Below are positions 1 through 11,080 of a stretch of 64,000 bases of DNA, in pieces. Position numbers and translations under genes: made by a program. The DNA lies in contig NW_022098000.1 in the NCBI RefSeq assembly GCF_002288925.2, positions 5,432,487 through 5,496,486 on the forward strand. The letters are read 5' to 3'. Positions within the stretch are counted from its first letter, which is position 1, and each line of letters starts with the position of its first letter. The notes beneath the pieces are model-generated. The model did not search any database and had not been told where the DNA came from. It worked only from the letters and a program-made list of their open reading frames with translations. This DNA is from Delphinapterus leucas. Taxonomy: Eukaryota; Chordata; Mammalia; Artiodactyla; Monodontidae.

Positions 1-449
1 TAATCTCCAAGCAAGTCGTATTTATATAAAAGATAGGTTTTTCTACTTGTACAATAAAATACAGTAAAATGTTAATATTTATAATACTAATTTAGTATTT
101 ATGATATGTTTGTCTAGTTACATCATGCATAGTTTAGTATTTACATAATCTGTCTCTGAAACCTGAAAGGACGCAACTGTCAAACTTGATCTACATGGTT
201 CCCTCTTGGGAGGCTAATGCAGCTAGGCAGGGCCATGGCTAAGGGGCAGCCAGCAGGAGAAAGAGGAAAGAAGAGCCGAGAGATCATCCAGAGGCAGAAC
301 ACTTCACCCTGGGGAGGTGGCTGGAGCACACAGTGGCTTAGTTGGGAATAATAAACAAGTTGCCTTCTCAGTGTGGGCTGGGAGTGGTATTTACATGTCA
401 CCATGACTACCTTCCTGACCTTTAGGGCTCCCTGAGGAAGGAAGCTGGA

Positions 450-480
<31 letters not shown>

Positions 481-999
481 CCAAAGAGGAGGACGTGGAA
501 AATGTACCAGGGAGATAGCCAAAGGGGAAAAGGTTCTTAAGAAACAAACCAGATCAGAGGAAATGTATAATTAGGCTTAGAGTGGGAATTGAAAGTAGCC
601 ATGGTGTGATAAGTTGTAACACTGTTGCATTGTAATACTATGCAAAAGAAGTCATGATTGTTATTATTTCGTGGGGTATGTTGAAGCTCTTCTGATACAG
701 CCGGTTAAGCTGCTTGGCGGTGTTTTTGTTCCCAAAGAGTGTGAGTCTCTTACAGAAAGACAGGACTAACTTTCCTACGAAAGTGATGAAATACAACTGG
801 ACACATCACAATCCCCAGGCTAGCTCTGTAAGACTAAACCACATTGTAGGCAGACTCTCATATGGCCCCAATGATCTCCACATCTCTGTATACAATAGAG
901 GTTCTTGTAGTGTTCCCTCCTCTTGAGTGTTGGCTGCATTTATTGACTTGCTTCTAAGGAATAAAAAGGCAGCAAAAGTCATGGGATGTCACCTGAGAT
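1..999. other. Non-coding sequence, nothing recognised
   Basis: AT-rich start followed by ordinary unique-looking sequence. It contains one TG microsatellite (annotated separately). No open frame with plausible splice sites and no recognised repeat. Confidence 0.6.
451..477. repeat. (TG)n microsatellite
   Basis: Uninterrupted alternating T and G, about 13 units. Likely length-polymorphic. Confidence 0.97.
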
Positions 1000-1380
1000 T
1001 CAGTTATAAAAAGACCATGGCTTCCATCTTAGGTGTCTTGTCCCCTTCTGTCTTAGGTGGCTTGCTCTGGGGGAAGCCAGTGCCATGGCGTGAGACAGCC
1101 CTGCAGAGACACCCACTTGAAAAGCTTGGAAGCAGATCTCTTGAAACACGTCAGCAGCCACGTGAGTGAGCTCGGAAGCAGATTCTCCCCCAGTTGAGCC
1201 TTGAGTTGACTGCAGGTCAGCTGACATCTTGACTGCAATCTCAACAGGAGGCTGAGCCAGAACCAACCCAGGAAGCTGTGCCCAGATCCCTGACCCACAG
1301 AAACCTGGAGATAATAGATGTTTATTGCTTTAGGCTGCTAAGTTTGGAGTAGTTTGTTGCACAGCCATAGACGACTAATT
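1000..1380 (+). repeat. MLT1-type MaLR LTR relic
   Basis: The 3' half matches what I know of MLT1 LTRs. It has a 'gagtgagc..ggaagcag' stretch, then 'gactgca..acatcttgactgcaa', 'gacccacagaaa', and an 'agataatagatgtttattg..ctaagtttgg' tail ending near 'gactaatt'. No internal retroviral sequence follows. Minus-strand open frames here are chance. Confidence 0.75.
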
Positions 1381-1499
1381 CAAACCATGACAGGTAACAC
1401 ATAACATAGCTGAAATGCTATATAAGGTGCAGCGGAAGAGTTAGAATCAAGGCAGGCAGGGGATGGAACAGGAGAGATGTGGACGGTGACACAGCTCAC

Positions 1500-1850
1500 G
1501 GAGCAGCTGTGTTGTCCTGTGTGCCAGGCACCTTACAGACACATCTGTGGTTATTCTCATTACTCTGGAACACTGGAACCGTTCTCCCCACATCACACAT
1601 GCATAACCTAAGGTTCAGAAGGGTTAAATAATTTGCCCGACTCTAGGGAATTCCCTGGCGGTCCGGTGATTAAGACTCTGCGCTTTCACTGCTGAGGACA
1701 CGGGTTTAGTCCCTAGTCAGGGAACTAAGATCCCACAAGCCCCACGGCACAGTCAATAATAATAATAACAATAATAATAATTTGCCCAACTCTATAGCGC
1801 TAGTAAGTAGCAGGCGCTGGTTTTGAACTCTGGTTTGTGAGAAGATATGA
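1500..1850 (-). repeat. MIR relic split by a SINE
   Basis: Antisense MIR: 'gtgccaggcacc', then 'aaggttcagaagggttaaataatttgcccga', resuming after the SINE with 'gctagtaagtagcaggcgctgg'. The two halves join exactly at the SINE's duplicated target site. Confidence 0.8.
1646..1776 (+). mobile_element. CHR-type tRNA-derived SINE (short subtype)
   Basis: The head 'gggaattccctggcggtcc' carries a tRNA A-box-like part, followed by a B-box-like 'ggtttagtccc' and an AAT-rich tail. It is flanked by an 18-bp TSD (1,628-1,645 and 1,777-1,794, one mismatch). Inserted into the older MIR. Confidence 0.93.
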
Positions 1851-2094
1851 TAATAATACATGAAGGTCCTGCTTCTATTACACTAATTGCAATGAATGAC
1901 ACTGGTAATGAGTGGAAAATCACACCCGATTGCACCTTCCAGACACACGCCTCACATTTCACGTGATAAGAGCTGAAGTCGGGTGTGAGCAGCTCTCTGC
2001 AGGAACATGAATGGTGGTAGTGTGGGGAGGGGATGGAGGAAAGCCCCATGTGGGTTACATCAGACACAACAGCACAGCCTCTGTTACCCCCCGG

Positions 2095-2300
2095 GACGGC
2101 TCTGGCTCTGGTATCAGAGTGACATGGGTTCAGACCAATTATTAGTTCTATGACCAGGACAGGTTACTTCTTGCTGGCATAGTTTCCTTATTGGTACCGA
2201 TTCAACGAGGCCACGCATAGAAACTGCTTGGCAGAGAGTCAGGCATATGGCAGACACTTAATAGATGTTCACAACTGATAATACTATTATTATGGTTTTC
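2095..2300 (+). repeat. MIR relic
   Basis: Sense MIR features: 'tcagagtgacatgggttcaga', 'ttctatgaccaggacaggttactt', then 'gtttcctta' and a terminal 'agacacttaatagatgttca'. Diverged, as expected for this old family. Confidence 0.75.
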
Positions 2301-2929
2301 TCTTCAAATTTGCCTTTCTGTTAATAAATATGTAATTACTAGTACTGTCTTTTATGCTCATTAGTCAGAGTGATTGTTCTTTTAAGGGAGGGAAAACTAT
2401 TTCCCTACAATAATTGGGTGAGAGAGTTGAGGCAGAAAAAAAAAACAACAACACTAGAATATGAGAAAAGGGAAAGGGGATAAAAACAAAAGGTCTGTGT
2501 TTGTGAGATAATGATTGTGAGAAGAGTGCTGGGAGCAGAGGCAGGGAGGCATGTGGACCCTGTCTGCAAGGAGCAAAGGCTGCATTTTATCCATCTTCCT
2601 ATTGTCCTAACACCATCAGGCCCACGGTCCTTCCGTGAATGCATAATGAGCTCTTTCATTCAGCAAACACTACGCAAACTTATGGCGCACCATCACGCTT
2701 CCACGAGGGTAGCATCGCAGAGCTTCCGTTCTAATAAGGCAAGAGAGGCGATCAACACGTAATATACAGAGTAAATCTACATACACAAAGCATGAGCACA
2801 TTTGGAAAGTAATAACCGTGAGAGAGACTTTAAAGCAGGAAAAAGGGCTGGAAAGACCAAAGAAGGGGTCATGCTGCCTAAACCAGGGTGATCAGGGCAT
2901 TGGTGGCTTCCAAGGCTGCCTTCTGAGCA
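2301..2929. other. Non-coding sequence, nothing recognised
   Basis: No recognised element. 2,640-2,830 resembles the diffuse 'cattcagcaaacac..' repeats of MIR or L2 age, but not well enough to assign. Confidence 0.5.
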
Positions 2930-3912
2930 TGGTGGGAGTGGGGAGCCTCTTTGGAGGGGTGCAGCCTGGGCGAGTCTACAGGGGAATGCTGGGGCGCGCA
3001 GTGCTGGCAAGGCAGCTGGCCAAAGCCAGAAGTGGCACCCCACCAGCTAGGTAGAGGGGGAACCCACCAGTGATTCGGTCCCTAGCAAAAGTTCCACCAG
3101 ATCCTTGACCCCTTGGCACTCACCCTAAAAGTAGTCAATGAATCTTTTTCACACATGGACAGGCACTTTTCAACCCGCTGCCTCTGCACTGGGACTTGGC
3201 TGTGAAACCTTCAAGAGTGGAGTCTCCACAGACACAGAGAACACACTTGTGGTTGCCGAGGGGGAGGGGGCAGAGGAGGGATGGAGTGGGAGTTTGAGAT
3301 GAGCAGATGCAAGCTATTATCTATAGGATGGATAAACAACAAGGTCCTACTGTAGAGCACAGGGAACTATATTCAATATCTTGGGATAAACCATACTGGA
3401 AAAGAATATAAAAAAGAATGTATATATATGTATAACTGAGTCACTTTGCTATATAGCAGAGATTAACACAACATTATAAAACAACTATACTTCAATTAAA
3501 GAAAGATTAAAAAAAAGAGTGCAGTCTAGTTTCCCACAGCTCCGCGGGCCTCCCATATGTAAGCACCCCTAGTTTTCAAAGCCACGCATTATGCAGGCTC
3601 GTCTTCCATGTGTAGGTCTCCAGGGCCAGGGGACCCAATGTGGGGCTTGAACACCTTTCTCCTAAGGAAGGACCTCGCCTTTGTGATTTCCCCTCCTGCT
3701 GTGGGTCCCCTCACCGGGGGTGTGGGTCCAACTAGACCACATCTCTGCCCCTCCTACCCGTCTCCATGTGATTTTTGTCTTTATATCCTTAGCTGCAGAA
3801 GAGCTGTCCTCCTAGACTTCAGAGAGAGCTGCTCTCTATGGAGTCGTGGTTTTGGTTGTGTCCATGGGAGAAGGTGAGCTCAGGGTCTTCCTACTCTGCC
3901 ATCTTGATCCTG
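2930..3912 (-). mobile_element. L1 5'UTR relic (antisense), interrupted
   Basis: Read on the minus strand the element begins near 3,912 with 'caagatggcagagtaggaag', the YY1-type start of mammalian L1 promoters. It continues as GC-rich 5'UTR down to about 2,930. No ORF1 or ORF2 follows, so the copy is 3'-truncated or rearranged. It is split by a younger L1 tail at 3,226-3,514. The inner boundary is approximate. Confidence 0.65.
3226..3514 (+). mobile_element. 5'-truncated L1 3' end
   Basis: Characteristic cetartiodactyl L1 tail: 'aaacaacaaggtcctactgt', 'gcacagggaactatattcaa', 'gagtcactttgctatatagc', ending in an A-rich stretch. A 13-bp TSD with one mismatch flanks it (3,213-3,225 and 3,515-3,527). 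Inserted in the antisense L1 5'UTR relic. Confidence 0.92.
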
Positions 3913-4061
3913 CCTCGTACCTTTTTCTGTTTATTCTAACTCACTCTTTTAGATGTATTGTGTGTGTGTGTTTTAGAAATACATTAGCACAATGGTAAAT
4001 GAATACAGTGTACAAATAAGTAAAAATATATTGGGGGAGTTAAATGAAAAAAGAAAAAGAC

Positions 4062-4269
4062 GGGCTTCCCTGGTGGCGCAGTGCTTGAGAGTCCGCCTGC
4101 CATTGCAGGGGACACGGGTTCGTGCCCCGGTCCGGGAAGATCCCACATGCTGCGGAGCGGCTGGGCCCGTGAGCCATGGCCGCTGAGCCTGCACATCCGG
4201 AGCCTATGCTCTGCAGCGGGAGAGGCCACAACAGTGAGGCCCGCGTACCGCAAAAAAAAGAAAAAAAAA
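4062..4269 (+). mobile_element. CHR-type SINE (200-bp subtype)
   Basis: Starts 'gggcttccctggtggcgcag' (A-box region), has 'ggttcgtgcccc' (B-box region), ends 'gcgtaccgcaaaaaaaag'. The A-rich TSD 'gaaaa(aa)gaaaaagac' lies on both sides. Confidence 0.95.
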
Positions 4270-4283
4270 GAAAAGAAAAAGAC

Positions 4284-5302
4284 ATGTTTGGTTCTTTAAA
4301 ACAAAAAAACAAGTAATTTCTAGGGTGATACTTAGGCACCATGGAAATATTATTCTTCAATGACCTTTCACCTAGTAGTTTTAGCATTCATTGATGATCT
4401 TTGGCTACATCAATTATTTAAATGGGAGCTGCAAAAATGACGCGTTTTCTAGTTCCACCCTTTCTCCTAAATCTGTTTGCTGGCTTTGTTCTGGGAAGAA
4501 AGAGCTTTCTCTTGTTAACTGGGGACGAACTAGGACCACTGAATTTCAAAATTTCAGGCTTTAATGACCATTGTTATTTTCACCAAAGCTGCTTCTTTAT
4601 GATTTTGTAGATTGTGCTTTGTGCAACTCGAGTGGTGGGGAGCTGACATAGTAGTCATTGTAGATTGTGTAATTATTATGACAATTTTCTGGAAGACAGC
4701 AGAAAAGCTTCTTGAGGAAGGGTCCTCTTTTCTAATTTAGCCCGAGCTGCACTCGGGCTGGCGGCTGGGACATATGTACCCCCATCCCTGGCCACTCGCC
4801 TTCAGACCTTGGAAATCAGCCTCTGGAAACCATTCTGGGATGTTCCCCAGCAGTGTGCTTCTCCCCAGAACTCTGTCCCACCAGACACGTTTCTCCCATT
4901 CCCGGTTTCTTTCCTACCATCCTTTATCATCTACTGGAAGAGCACTGAGGCAACTCTGAGTTGGGGATGTTTTCAGTGTAAAGGAAGAAAGGGAAGGTAC
5001 CTGCCATTCACTGATGTTTTGTGAATGATTCCGGATGTTTTGTGCACTCACCAGTTTTCAGAATCTTCTCTCTTCTGTCCTGTGCAGGAGTAAACAGTAC
5101 CCACCATTCGTTTCTTTACCTCCTTCTATTTCTAGCAGACTAGAATTTTACAAAGGGGTACATTTTCCAATGTATTTATAGGCAACCAAGAGAAATGGCA
5201 AGACATTTTACTCAGAAACATTTGCACACCTAGTCAGTGATGCTTAGTGAAAATCGTCTGCATCTAGTGGGATGGAGCAAAGTGTCTTCTTATGGACTCA
5301 TT
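4284..5302. other. Non-coding sequence, nothing recognised
   Basis: Unique-looking sequence. Short open frames exist on both strands without splice support. Confidence 0.55.
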
Positions 5303-5313
5303 AAACATCTACG

Positions 5314-5677
5314 GGGGGCTTTCCTGGTGGTGCAGTGGTTAAGAATCCGCCTGCCAATGCAGGGGACATAGGTTCAAGCCCTGGTCCAGGAAGATCCCAT
5401 ATGCCACGGAGCAACTAAGCCCGTGCGCCACAACTACTGAGCCTGTGCTCTAGAGCCCACAAGCCACAACTACTGAACCCACGTGCCACAGCTACTGAAG
5501 CCTGTGCGCCTAGAGCCTGTTCTCCGCAACAAAAGAAGCCACTGCAATGAGAAGCCTGTGCACCTCAACAAAGAGTAGCCCCCGCTCGCCGCAACTAGAG
5601 AAAGCCCGCGCACAGCAAGGAAGACCCAACGCAGCCAAAAATAAATAAATTAAATTAATAATTAAAAACAAACAAAC
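5314..5677 (+). mobile_element. CHR-type SINE (330-bp subtype)
   Basis: The long subtype continues past the tRNA-like head with repeats of 'ccacaactactgagcc', then 'gaagacccaacgcagcc' and an AAATAAAT tail. TSD 'aaacatct(a/g)c' lies at about 5,303 and 5,678. Confidence 0.95.
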
Positions 5678-5690
5678 AAACATCTGCAGG

Positions 5691-6269
5691 GTCGATGTAT
5701 TCCCAGCTCACCTAGAGCAGCTGTTTGCTTAAAAGCTGTCAAGTCCACCTCCCCTTTGTGCTCTGTGTTTCAGCAATTCACAGAATGATGGAAATTTTCA
5801 GCTCTTTCTCTCGCCCTCTTCCCAGGGAACCTGTTGGCAATCACAGCCTTTCCTTGACAAGGTCCTTTTGACACAGCACGCTGATGGCAGTTGCCTCCAG
5901 GAGGGTTCAGCTGTTTCAGGAACAGGGTGACTGTCAATTGCCTCGATTTCCACTGGCTACCACTTTTGTCGTTAAAACTTTTCCAGGACTTTTCAAGGTG
6001 GTCTTCTTGTACCACCATGACAATTTTCTTATCTCACCACGGGTGCTGTCATGTATAATTAAGCTCTGTGCTCCAAAATGAAGCCGGAAGTGGTGATTAC
6101 ATTACCATCAGCTGAATGCCACCAACTCTATCCCTATGAAATTTAGAGAAGCTTCATGCAGTGACTTTAATTTTTGCCCTCTTTTAACAAGAACTCAGTT
6201 CTACACCTATGAAACATTTCACTTTAGAAACTAGAAGACAGGTTTGAGCCACCCTGTCTGTATCTGGAA
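5691..6269. other. Non-coding sequence, nothing recognised
   Basis: No recognised repeat and no supported exon. Confidence 0.5.
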
Positions 6270-6448
6270 ATCAGAGTTTTTTCACCTTGGCACTATTAAC
6301 ATAGAATGTTTACCAACATCCCTGCCTCTACCTGCTAGATGCCAGTAGCACCCCTCTCCCAAGCTGTTACATCTAAAAATGTCTCCAGTTATTACTAAAT
6401 GTCCCCTGGGGGGCAAAATTGTCTCCAGTTGAGAATCATTGTTCTAAA
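6270..6448. repeat. hAT-like non-autonomous DNA transposon relic
   Basis: Matches the old mammalian MITE with 'cttggcactattaacat', 'ctctacctgctagatgccag', 'aatgtctccagttatt', 'aatgtcccctggggggcaaa' and a terminal 'gttgagaatcattgttct'. I recognise the element but not its Repbase name. Confidence 0.7.
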
Positions 6449-6495
6449 TGATGAAGTATTGATATAACTGTGTTCAGTTTGGTAACATACATTTC

Positions 6496-7157
6496 TTTTT
6501 TGACATTTTTTTTTCTTTTCCATTATGGCTTATTGCAGGATATTGAATATAGTTCCCAGTGCTATACAGTAAGACCTTGTTGTTTATTCATTCTATATAT
6601 AATAGTTTGCAACTGCTAATCCCAAACTCCCACTCTATTCCTCCCCTTCCCCCTTGTCAACCACAACTCTGTTCTGTATGTCTGTGAGTCTGTTTCTGTT
6701 TCATGGATACGTTCATTTGTGTCGTATTTTAGGTTCCACATATAAGTGGTACCATATGGTATTTGTCTTTCTCTGGCAGTCTTACCTCACTTAATATGAT
6801 AATCTCTAGGTCCATCCATGTTGCTGCAAATGGCATTATTTCACTCACTTTTATGGCTGAGTAATATTCCGTTGTATATATGTACCACATCTTCTTTATC
6901 CATTCATCTGTCAATGGACATTTAGGTTGTTTCCCTGTCTTGGCTATTGTAAATAGTGCTGCTATGAATATAGGGGTGCGTATATCTTTTCAAATTATAG
7001 TTTTGTCTGGATATATGTCCAGGAGTGGGATTGTTAGATCATATGGCAACTCTATTTTTAGTTTTTTTAGGAACCTCCATACTGTTCTCCATAGTGGCTG
7101 CACCAACTTACATTCCCACCAACAGTGCAGAAGGGTTCCCTTTTCTCCACACCCTCT
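6496..7157 (-). mobile_element. 5'-truncated L1 3' end (antisense)
   Basis: Antisense L1 tail carrying the end of ORF2 and the 3'UTR: 'tacagtaagaccttgttgtt', 'tccatccatgttgctgcaaa', 'ccacaccctctgg'. Flanked by a perfect 15-bp TSD, ggtaacatacatttc, at 6,481-6,495 and 7,158-7,172. Minus-strand fragments resemble the ORF2 C-terminus. Confidence 0.95.
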
Positions 7158-7172
7158 GGTAACATACATTTC

Positions 7173-7652
7173 ATTGTTTTATTCTTACCTTTAAAAGCCT
7201 CACAAAATCTCTGCCTTGCCTAAAGGTATAATGGAAATAAAGTTCTTAATCTTACTTATTTTTCTACGGAGTTATCCAAAGTGATTGCTAATGAGTGTAA
7301 CCAATTAAAGGGGTAATAGGGAGGGGAATACTTCTCTGTATAACAGACTAAGCAATGCCAGTTTATTCACTGTAGGTAACTTTAAAAATACCAGAAGAAA
7401 TGGGTAAAAAATAAGAACTTGTGCCATTTTGTCACACGATCAACCTGTTGATTTGTTTTTAAGAGTAAGATATTTTGGAAACCTAAGTTTAATAGCAATT
7501 CTACCACCATTAATACTAGGTTCCCTCTAAGATGATTATTCCAGGACCTAAGATGATACAATGACACAGGCTGATGGGATCTTCCAGGCAACCTCAACAC
7601 AACTCTTCACTGGCAGCCAGGCCAGGACACTGAAACCCCTTGTGGTACAGTA
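7173..7652. other. Non-coding sequence
   Basis: Unique-looking. A 31-nt minus-strand segment (7,189-7,219) happens to have a strong acceptor and donor; see findings. Confidence 0.5.
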
Positions 7653-7887
7653 GTGTATGTGTGCCTGTGTATGTACGTGTGTGTATGTGTCTGTGTACGT
7701 GTATGTGTGTATATGCATGTGTGTCTGTGTATATGTGTATGTGCCTGTGTCTGTATGTGTATGTGTGTGCATATGTGTGTGTGCCCATGTGTCTGTATGT
7801 GTGTGTGTGCCTGTGTTCATGTGTGTGTACATGCATGTGTGTATGTGTGTGTGTGTGTGCATGTATTGTGCGTGTGTGTGTGTGTGT
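7653..7887. repeat. Imperfect TG-rich array
   Basis: About 235 bp of TGTG broken by A and C (units such as tgtgtatgtg and tgtgtctgtg). It is open in all three frames on both strands. The Cys/Val/Met-rich or Thr/His-rich translations are artefacts of the repeat. Confidence 0.97.
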
Positions 7888-9324
7888 TCCTTGCTGTCAT
7901 GGTTCTCGAGCATTCTCTTCCCTCCCTGGCTCTGCTCATCTGACTGTTGCTGATCTCGGGAGGCTGAGCTCCTTTTCCTTTGCTTCCCTGAAATGCTTCC
8001 CTAGAACAGTGATTCCAGCCCAGGTTGATTTCTTCCATCCTTAAATCCTCAGTGTGTATCCTCTACAACAGCATCTCCCCATTTTCTTGGAATGTTTCGT
8101 TGGTTTTATACAAAAATGTGTTCCATGTTCAAATAAATGGGGAACTTGGCATTAACAAAAGGCCTACAGATTACATCGCAGCAGACACCCCCCAGCCTTC
8201 ACAGGCTAATATGCACAGAGAGTCTCCAAGGAAGGGCCCCTGTGAATGTTTCCCCAGCTTGATGCACTCTGGGACAGTTCACAAAGCATCTAATGGGACT
8301 AGAGTTTCTCAGAAGACTTTTCTGCACCACTCATGTGACACTTAGCATATGCTATGTTATATTTTTATCTCTTCATTTCATTTCACCTTCCATACATCAT
8401 ATGGGAAACTCCAGGGCAAGAATAAAATTCTAGCCATGTACACAGGAGATGCTCTGTAACTGTGTTGATATAAAAATGCAAATCCACTTAATAGCTGACC
8501 TTTGATTTAGGGCCCCCAAAGATGGCTGTGCAGGTTGAGAACATGACGCTTTTGGGGGCGACATTCACCTCCAACATGAGGAGGGCTTCTGCAGGCAGCG
8601 CACGACCTGGGCAAACACACCCGGGGGCCCCCATCTTCCAGCCCTTCTGCCCGGGAGTGCTGTGTTTTCTTCACATCCACCAGAACCTGAATGCAGCAAA
8701 TCTTCACATGCTCTTACATATTTCATTCACACAAAACCTTCAGTCAGAACCATATCCTTTACTGAAGATTTTATGCGACAAACAGCAGAGGGGATTTGCA
8801 TTGCCCGCGGTCAGCAAACATTAAAAATTACCCCTTCGTTAGACCTTTCTATTCTCCTGAAGACACTCTTCAGCTCTGCCACTAGGGTGGGCCTTGTTTT
8901 CTCTGTCCTTCCTTCTAGAAGCACGCTGACTTTCCCCCTTGTTTTAATTTGCTTTCTCTGAACCACTGTGGCAAGGCACAGAAAAAGGAAGCAAACAGCC
9001 TCAAGCCACCACAGAAAGTCTTTATGACATCAAGGAGGGGCAGCTGGTGTTTGAAGGTTTGGGGCGGGGATGAAGTGGGAATGCCAGCAAAACAAACCAA
9101 CTTGCAAAACAATTGCTATGGCTTAGATAGAAATATCTATACATGTCAATGGGCTCAAATTACACAATGGGATAATGTCTGCAACGTGCATACGGTTCCT
9201 GCGCTGAATTGGGAAATGCGGTGTGGTCCTCGCCATTGCCTGTCTGAGACCTTCAGCAGCTCATAAGATGCTACTGGCAGCTCTGTGTGCTCTGAGCGCC
9301 CCCAGCAGGAAAACTGGGGTTGGA
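7888..9324. other. Non-coding sequence with one weak exon candidate
   Basis: No recognised repeat. A minus-strand open segment at 8,569-8,686 has an acceptor-like and a donor-like edge (see findings). Otherwise nothing. Confidence 0.5.
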
Positions 9325-9334
9325 CTGGTAGAAC

Positions 9335-9537
9335 ACTTTTTTTTTTTCTTTTTTTTTTTTTTGCGGTACGCGGGCCCCTCACTGTTGCGGCCTCTCCCGT
9401 TGCGGAGCACAGGCTCCGGACGCGAAGGCTCAGCGGCCATGGCTCACAGGCCCAGCCGCTCCGCAGCATGTGGGATCTTCCCGGACCGGGGCACGAACCC
9501 GCATCCCCTGCATCGGCACTGCGCCACCGGGGAAGCC
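9335..9537 (-). mobile_element. CHR-type SINE with internal deletion
   Basis: Antisense copy with a poly-T start, 'gcggtacgcgggcc', 'ggatcttcccggaccgggg', and an end at 'ccaccggggaagccc'. TSD ctggtagaac lies at 9,325-9,334 and 9,538-9,547. About 16 nt of the head, normally between 'catcggca' and 'ctgcgcc', is missing. Confidence 0.95.
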
Positions 9538-9547
9538 CTGGTAGAAC

Positions 9548-10894
9548 CTTTCAAAGGGCAGCATGGAGGGTGGTCCTTCCCACTAAAATATGAGTGGGGA
9601 ACTTTAGGGTCAATCTTCAGGCAAGTGCAGTTTTACATGACATCTACTGGAGGGTGGGAGATGGGGGTTCACAGGAGGCAGGATCAACTGATTTCCAGGC
9701 CCCCTGAGTTCAGAAAACAATGCTCTCATGCAGCTGCTGTTAAAGGCTAGTGACCAGTGGGGAGGGCAAGGCCCCAGGCTCAGGAAAGCCCTTTCTTTTG
9801 TAGAAACAGAGTCAGAAGCCTAACAAAAGTGGAACCACCCTTCAGCTCTGAAGTGCTGAGAGGTCTGCGAGTCTTTGGACCATTTTATGAAGCAGTTTTC
9901 AGTCAAATCCTGGAGCTTTCCACAGAAGGGGAGTTACACCCTATTATATTATGTTAGGCACTTGTTCCTCTGACAAAGTTACTGACTGCAAAATAGAAAA
10001 GGCTGGTAGAACATGCCATCTTGTGCCAGTGAAGTCCTGAGCCAGTAATTAGCACAAATCTGCAGAATAATCTTCTTAGGCCTTTTAGTTACCCACAGGC
10101 CGATTCTAGCTGCTGTGGACATGCTCAGATAAGCTTATCTTGCATTTTAACTGTGTTCACATGACAAGGGACTGTGCATGGCAGGCAGTGGAATTTTTGC
10201 AAGCTTGTCTAAAGACAGAAGCCACTGCAGAGTGACAAAACTCTCCTGCTCTCTTCCAAAATAAGCCCTCAGAGCTGCAGCGTGGGGTCGGACCCCCTGA
10301 CACACAAGAACATCAAAAACCTCCTCAGGCCAGGAGAGCAGGGCTCATCAAGTTTGGATGCCATTTGCTGGACCCTCTGGAATCCTGCAATTCCTTCCAA
10401 AGACGCTGGCTGTGTCCTTAGGATGTGTCATTTAGTGCCTTGGGTTCTAGTTCCTGCCTTTCAAATCTGTATTTTCCCCTCCAGTTCTGTGGGTTTCTGA
10501 AGGGCTTAAGTTTGGCCAGCATTGCACATAAGACAGCAAAGGGATAATGTGGTTCTTTCCAAACAGGAGAAAATAATTTTTTTCTGATTATGCAAGTTAT
10601 GCTAGCTCATGAAAGAACATTTAGAAGGTATGAAAGATGAAAGAATATTTAGAAAGATGAAAGAGTATTAGAAAGGATGAAAGAATATTTTTTAAAGTAC
10701 CTATATTTCCACCACCTTGAGATGAATCAATTCGATCTTTTCTTTTGCGGAAATTTGTAATTAGTTGTAATTAAGATACAAGCAGTTGGAAGGGGAACAG
10801 AAGCTACAGATACGTGGAGAGACAGAGAAAGAACCAGGATGTCGGTCAAGCACCAAAACAGGGAATTGAGTAGCTCTCGTACTAAGGAAATTTA
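9548..10894. other. Non-coding sequence
   Basis: No recognised element except a small degenerate tandem repeat at 10,606-10,692. Confidence 0.5.
10606..10692. repeat. Degenerate tandem repeat, about 20-25 bp unit
   Basis: Three to four copies of a 'gaaagaatatttagaaagat'-like unit in a row, differing by small indels. Confidence 0.75.
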
Positions 10895-11080
10895 GATCCT
10901 CTCTAAGTGTGGCCTGTACACCAGCAGTGGCATCACCAGGAGTTTGTTGGAAATGCAGAATCTCAGGCCAAATCCCAGACTTGCTATATCAGAATCTGCA
11001 TTCTGACCCCACCCTTCCCCCCACCCCCGACACCCCGGTGATTCCCACACACTAGACTTGGGGAAGTTCTGCCCCAGGTC
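10895..11080 (-). repeat. MER5-type hAT DNA transposon relic
   Basis: Typical wording: 'gtgtggcctgtacaccagca', 'gcatcaccaggag', 'aaatgcagaatctcaggcc', 'atcagaatctgcattctga', 'ggtgattccca'. Confidence 0.85.

Noticed and set aside
3128..3193. Minus-strand segment with acceptor (aagtcccag), open frame and strong donor (agg|gtgagt)
   Set aside because: It lies in what reads as antisense L1 5'UTR, so the coding look is better explained by the repeat.
4062..4150. tRNA-gene-like A and B boxes (here and in every CHR SINE)
   Set aside because: These are the tRNA-derived heads of SINEs, not functional tRNA genes. No complete cloverleaf or 3' trailer.
7640..8044. Several overlapping Cys/Val/Met-rich or Thr/His-rich open frames on both strands
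   Set aside because: They are translations of the TG array in every frame, with no start context or splice support.
9223..9750. 175-codon plus-strand frame
   Set aside because: Its core is the antisense CHR SINE, which is GC-rich and open in several frames. The same artefact recurs at 4,040-4,387, 11,469-11,838, 20,594-21,135, 32,936-33,292 and 36,020-36,388.
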